From positions 310,001 to 374,000 of the forward strand of contig NZ_JAARLY010000002.1 of assembly GCF_011759385.1 (NCBI RefSeq): 64,000 nt of DNA, written 5' to 3'. The notes under the pieces were generated by a model. That model saw only the letters and a list, made by a program, of their open reading frames with translations, was not told the origin of the DNA and ran no database searches. The position numbers were made by a program, and so were the translations under genes. The stretch's first letter is position 1. Each line of letters opens with the position of its first letter. The stretch is from Oleiagrimonas sp. C23AA. Lineage in GTDB: Bacteria; Pseudomonadota; Gammaproteobacteria; Xanthomonadales; Rhodanobacteraceae. Positions 60,543 through 64,000 of the stretch are shown here, one piece after another.

Positions 60543-61145
60543 ATGATCGGTCGCCTGCGCGGCACGCTCGCCTCCAAGCAGCCCCCGTGGCTGCTGATCG
60601 ACGTCAACGGCATCGGCTACGAGGTCGAGGCGCCGATGTCGACCATCTACGAACTGCCAGCCACCGGCAAGGACGTCACCCTGCTCACCCATTACGCGGT
60701 GAAGGAAGACGCCGTGGCGCTGTACGGGTTCATTCACGAGTCCGAGCGCAGCCTGTTCCGCAGTCTGCTCAAGGTCAGCGGCATCGGCGCCAAGATCGCG
60801 CTGGCGGTGCTGTCGGGTGTCTCGACGCAGGAATTTGCGCGCCTGGTGCAGAGCGGTGACATCGCCGCGCTGACCAAGATACCGGGCATCGGCAAGAAAA
60901 CCGCCGAGCGCATCGTGCTGGAGCTGCGCGATCGCGTCGACGGCCTGGGCACGGCGCTGCCGGGCATGGCCGCTGGTGGCGGCGATGCCATGCCCGCCGA
61001 CGCGGCCGGCGAAGCCACCGTGGCGCTGCAGCAGCTCGGTTACAAGCCGCCCGAGGCGGCGCGACTGGTCAAGAAAGTGGCCGACGAAGGCGACTCGGCC
61101 GAGTCCATCATTCGCAAGGCGCTGCGCGCCGCCCTGGGCGGCTGA
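60543..61145 (+). CDS. ruvA: Holliday junction branch migration protein RuvA
   Basis: A 200-residue protein with the N-terminal OB domain ([28 protein letters not shown]), two helix-hairpin-helix motifs ([17 protein letters not shown] and [21 protein letters not shown]) that grip the junction, and the C-terminal domain III ([22 protein letters not shown]) that contacts RuvB. GGAG precedes the ATG. In this genome kup separates ruvA from ruvB. Confidence 0.98.
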   Translation: MIGRLRGTLASKQPPWLLIDVNGIGYEVEAPMSTIYELPATGKDVTLLTHYAVKEDAVALYGFIHESERSLFRSLLKVSGIGAKIALAVLSGVSTQEFARLVQSGDIAALTKIPGIGKKTAERIVLELRDRVDGLGTALPGMAAGGGDAMPADAAGEATVALQQLGYKPPEAARLVKKVADEGDSAESIIRKALRAALGG

Positions 61146-61163
61146 GCGCGTCGGAGAACGTTC

Positions 61164-63077
61164 ATGAGCCAAGACAACGCCTCTGCAAACGAGTCATCCC
61201 AGGAACACGCGCTGCACGGCAGCATGATGGCGCTGATTCTGGGCGCCATCGGTGTGGTGTTCGGCGATATCGGCACCAGCCCGCTGTACACCATGCAGGA
61301 AGTGTTTCTGCCCGAGTACGGCCTGAAACCCATGCACAGCACGGTGCTGGGCGTGCTGTCGCTGATCACCTGGGGTCTTATCACCGTGGTCGCGGTGAAG
61401 TACGTCTCGCTGGTGATGCGCGCGGACAACCGCGGCGAGGGCGGCATCATGGCGCTGATGACCATGGCCCAGCGCGCAGTCGGAAGTTCGGTACGCATGC
61501 GCCGGCTGGTGATGCTGATGGCGCTGCTGGGCGCGGCGCTGTTCTTTGGCGATGGCGTGATCACGCCATCGATCTCGGTGCTGTCGGCGGTCGAGGGTCT
61601 GGAAGTGGTGGCGCCGCATCTGGAGCACTTCGTGGTGCCGATTGCGGTGGTTGTGCTGCTGGGCCTGTTCTGGCTGCAACGCCACGGCACGGCCAAGGTC
61701 GGTGCGCTGTTCGGGCCGGTCTGTGTGGTCTGGTTCACCGCGCTGGCGGCGATCGGCGTATGGAACATCATGCAGGCGCCGGAGGTGCTCAAAGCCCTCA
61801 ACCCGGTCTACGCGGTGCACTTTTTCTTCGTGCACGGACCAATCGCCTTCATCGCGCTGGGCGCGGTAGTGCTGTGCGTGACCGGTGCCGAGGCGCTGTA
61901 CACCGACATGGGCCACTTCGGTCGTGCGCCGATCCGCAGGGCCTGGTTCTTCTTCGTGATGCCGGCGCTGTTGCTCAATTACTACGGCCAGGGTGGCTTG
62001 CTGCTGCATCATCCGGAAGCCATTGCCAATCCGTTCTATCACGCGGTGCCGGATTGGGCGCGTTATCCGATGATCGCGCTGGCCACGGCGGCGGCGGTGA
62101 TTGCCTCGCAGGCGGTGATTTCCGGCGCCTTCTCGGTGACCCGCCAGGCCATCCAGCTGGGGTTCGTGCCGCGCATGCAGGTGGTGCACACCTCGCGCGA
62201 GGCCATCGGCCACATCTTTCTGCCGTGGGTCAATCGCATGCTGATGGTGGCGGTGCTGGCCACGGTCATCAGCTTCGGCTCGTCCAAGGCACTGGGCGGC
62301 GCCTACGGCATTGCCGTGACCGGCACCATGGCCATCGACACGCTGCTGGTGATGACCGTCGCCAAGCGGCTGTGGAACTGGCACTGGCTGGTGGTGCTTC
62401 CGGCCGGCGCGGTGCTGCTGACGGTGGACCTGGCCTTCTTCGGCGCCAACTCGCTGAAGATTCCCGACGGCGGCTGGTTCCCGCTGGTGCTGGGCCTGTG
62501 CCTGTTCACGGTGATGACCACCTGGCGCCGCGGCCGCGAGCTGGTGGTGCGCGAGATCAAGCAGGGCGGCCTGGCGCTGCAGCCGTTCATCGAGAACATT
62601 ACCGAGCATCCGCCGGTGCGCGTGCCGGGCACGGCGGTGTTCCTTACCGCCAACCAGTCGGCGGTGCCGCACGCCATGCTGCACAACCTCAAGCACAACA
62701 AGGTGCTGCACGAGCGCAATGTGCTGCTGACCGCCGAGACGCTGGAAACGCCGGTGGCCGACGACGAGGAGCGCATCGAGATCAACGATCTGGGCGGCGA
62801 GTTCTATTCGCTGACCCTGCGCTTTGGTTTTGCCGAAGATCCGAACATCCCGGTGGCGCTGTCGCAGTGCGGCGCGCGCGGTCTGGACTTCGACCTGATG
62901 GACACCACGTTCTTCCTCTCGCGCGAGACCATCGTCGCCGACGCGCGCCGCCCCGGCATGCCGCTGTGGCGCGACAAGCTGTTCGCCTTCCTCTCGCGCA
63001 ACGCACTGCCGGCCACCGCCTTCTTCGAGATTCCCGGCAACCGCCTGATCGAACTCGGCGCGCAGGTGGAAATTTAG
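61164..63077 (+). CDS. kup: Low-affinity potassium transporter Kup
   Basis: A 637-residue KUP-family K+:H+ symporter with about 12 membrane segments and a cytoplasmic C-terminal domain of about 170 residues. The start block [26 protein letters not shown] is diagnostic, as are [36 protein letters not shown] and [20 protein letters not shown]. It starts 18 bp after ruvA with GGAGAACG before the ATG, so it is probably co-transcribed with the ruv genes. The C-terminal domain ends [11 protein letters not shown]. The kup insertion between ruvA and ruvB is, as I recall, usual in xanthomonads. Confidence 0.97.
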   Translation: MSQDNASANESSQEHALHGSMMALILGAIGVVFGDIGTSPLYTMQEVFLPEYGLKPMHSTVLGVLSLITWGLITVVAVKYVSLVMRADNRGEGGIMALMTMAQRAVGSSVRMRRLVMLMALLGAALFFGDGVITPSISVLSAVEGLEVVAPHLEHFVVPIAVVVLLGLFWLQRHGTAKVGALFGPVCVVWFTALAAIGVWNIMQAPEVLKALNPVYAVHFFFVHGPIAFIALGAVVLCVTGAEALYTDMGHFGRAPIRRAWFFFVMPALLLNYYGQGGLLLHHPEAIANPFYHAVPDWARYPMIALATAAAVIASQAVISGAFSVTRQAIQLGFVPRMQVVHTSREAIGHIFLPWVNRMLMVAVLATVISFGSSKALGGAYGIAVTGTMAIDTLLVMTVAKRLWNWHWLVVLPAGAVLLTVDLAFFGANSLKIPDGGWFPLVLGLCLFTVMTTWRRGRELVVREIKQGGLALQPFIENITEHPPVRVPGTAVFLTANQSAVPHAMLHNLKHNKVLHERNVLLTAETLETPVADDEERIEINDLGGEFYSLTLRFGFAEDPNIPVALSQCGARGLDFDLMDTTFFLSRETIVADARRPGMPLWRDKLFAFLSRNALPATAFFEIPGNRLIELGAQVEI

Positions 63078-63182
63078 GAGTGAGAAGTGAGTGTAGAGGA
63101 GTGAGAAGTGAGAGAAAGCCCCGACCAGCGATACGTAACGGTCTTGCCACTCTCACTTCTCACACCACGCTCCTCACTTCTC
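63077..63182. repeat. Inverted-repeat element between kup and ruvB
   Basis: The 15-mer GGAGTGAGAAGTGAG occurs twice in direct order (63077-63091 and 63098-63112). Its complement occurs twice on the far side (CTCTCACTTCTCAC at 63150-63163 and CTCCTCACTTCTC at 63170-63182). The arms enclose a 35-nt centre, so the whole can fold into a long imperfect hairpin. It fills nearly the entire gap and resembles the GAGTGAGAAGTGAG repeats scattered in xanthomonad intergenic regions; I see no other copy in this window. Confidence 0.75.
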
Positions 63183-63198
63183 GCCCCATAATGACGGT

Positions 63199-64000
63199 AT
63201 GAACGAATCGCGAGTCATCGGCGGCGACGCCACCATCGAGGACGAGGCGCTGGAAGCCTCGATCCGGCCGCAGCGGCTGGATGAGTACCTGGGCCAGAAG
63301 CCGGTCCGCGAGCAGCTGGGCATTTATATCGAGGCGGCCAAGCGTCGTGGCGGGGCACTCGATCATGTGCTGATCTTCGGCCCGCCGGGCCTGGGCAAGA
63401 CCACGCTCAGCCATGTGATTGCCAACGAGCTGGGCGTGAACCTGCGCACGACCTCGGGGCCGGTGCTCGAGCGCGCCGGTGATCTGGCCGCGCTGCTGAC
63501 CAACCTCGAAGCCAACGATGTACTGTTCGTCGACGAGATTCATCGCCTGTCGCCGGTGGTCGAGGAAGTGCTGTACCCGGCGATGGAAGACTTCCAGATC
63601 GACATCATGATCGGCGAGGGCCCGGCCGCGCGCTCGATCAAGCTGGATCTGCCGCCGTTCACGCTGATCGGCGCCACCACCCGCGCCGGCCTATTGACCG
63701 GCCCCTTGCGCGATCGCTTCGGCATTGTGCAGCGCCTGCAGTTCTACGATCACGCCGAGCTGACCGCCATCGTGCGCCGTGCCGCACGCATCCTGGATAT
63801 CGAGTGCGACAGCGAGGGCGCGGCCGAGATCGCACGTCGCTCGCGCGGTACGCCGCGTATCGCCAATCGCCTGCTGCGGCGCGTGCGCGATTACGCCGAA
63901 GTGCGCGCTGACGGCGTGATCACCGCCGATGCCGCGCGTGCGGCCATGGACATGCTGGCCGTCGATGCCGAAGGTTTCGACGATCTGGACCGGCGCCTGC
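63199..64000 (+). CDS. ruvB: Holliday junction helicase RuvB (5' part, runs off the window)
   Basis: The frame is open from ATG 63199 to the right edge, giving the first 267 residues. The AAA+ motor has Walker [15 protein letters not shown], Walker [13 protein letters not shown], sensor 1 [21 protein letters not shown] and the small lid domain; the winged-helix C-terminus is cut off. [33 protein letters not shown] is the usual start region. A four-codon frame (ATG at 63191, stop TGA overlapping the ruvB ATG) lies directly before it. RuvB drives branch migration with RuvA. Confidence 0.98.
   Translation, partial: MNESRVIGGDATIEDEALEASIRPQRLDEYLGQKPVREQLGIYIEAAKRRGGALDHVLIFGPPGLGKTTLSHVIANELGVNLRTTSGPVLERAGDLAALLTNLEANDVLFVDEIHRLSPVVEEVLYPAMEDFQIDIMIGEGPAARSIKLDLPPFTLIGATTRAGLLTGPLRDRFGIVQRLQFYDHAELTAIVRRAARILDIECDSEGAAEIARRSRGTPRIANRLLRRVRDYAEVRADGVITADAARAAMDMLAVDAEGFDDLDRRL

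Overview
The window is about 64 kb of GC-rich, densely coded chromosome from a gammaproteobacterium. Several gene orders point to the Xanthomonadales, probably the Rhodanobacteraceae (Dyella, Rhodanobacter, Luteibacter type): pilR-pilS next to sucC-sucD and nadE, bamD divergent from rluD-pgeF with clpB following, an fmdB-like gene before aspS, kup between ruvA and ruvB, and a fused glucosylglycerol-phosphate synthase/phosphatase beside a YcaD-type transporter. The taxonomic call is an inference from gene content; no 16S or marker search was possible. Most of the window is core chromosome. I see no insertion sequences, prophage genes or CRISPR array.

Layout. 1-5.8 kb: the 3' end of a UbiH-type hydroxylase, a cytochrome c', ispB, an MFS exporter, a PMT/ArnT-like glycosyltransferase and ssb. 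5.8-9.7 kb: a Tat-tagged molybdenum aldehyde oxidoreductase operon (paoA-paoB-paoC). 9.9-23.6 kb: an alpha-mannoside catabolic locus with three GH92 exo-alpha-mannosidases, an AGE-family sugar isomerase, two LacI-type regulators, a PfkB-type fructokinase and a FucP-type sugar:proton symporter. 23.7-27.6 kb: a CHASE3 sensor kinase, a stand-alone receiver and a REC-kinase-REC hybrid. 27.7-30.8 kb: pilR and pilS. 31.0-36.5 kb: sucCD, nadE, ppnN and tRNA-Asn. 36.9-37.6 kb: two small unknown genes. 37.7-45.7 kb: bamD, rluD, pgeF, an MFS gene, a cardiolipin synthase-like gene and clpB. 45.8-50.8 kb: an old yellow enzyme and the glucosylglycerol pair. 51.1-56.3 kb: a TonB-dependent receptor, an FmdB-type zinc ribbon, a duplicated DUF3011 protein and a sodium/sugar symporter. 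56.5-64 kb: aspS, an alpha/beta hydrolase, yebC, ruvC, ruvA, kup and the start of ruvB.

How the genes work together. The clearest accessory system is the mannoside locus. Exported GH92 enzymes would release mannose from glycans, the FucP-like symporter would import it, the AGE-family enzyme would isomerise mannose to fructose, and the kinase would make fructose-6-phosphate, so no mannose-6-phosphate isomerase would be needed. Near-identical 12-bp palindromes (GGTAA-NN-TTACC type) lie 80-94 bp upstream of both the isomerase gene and a GH92 gene and are good candidates for the operator of one of the LacI regulators. A second coherent unit is the compatible-solute pair of GgpPS and a YcaD-like transporter. 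The three-gene phosphorelay has no DNA-binding output in the window, so its target is open. The rest is housekeeping (DNA repair, TCA cycle, NAD synthesis, translation, outer-membrane assembly, chaperone).
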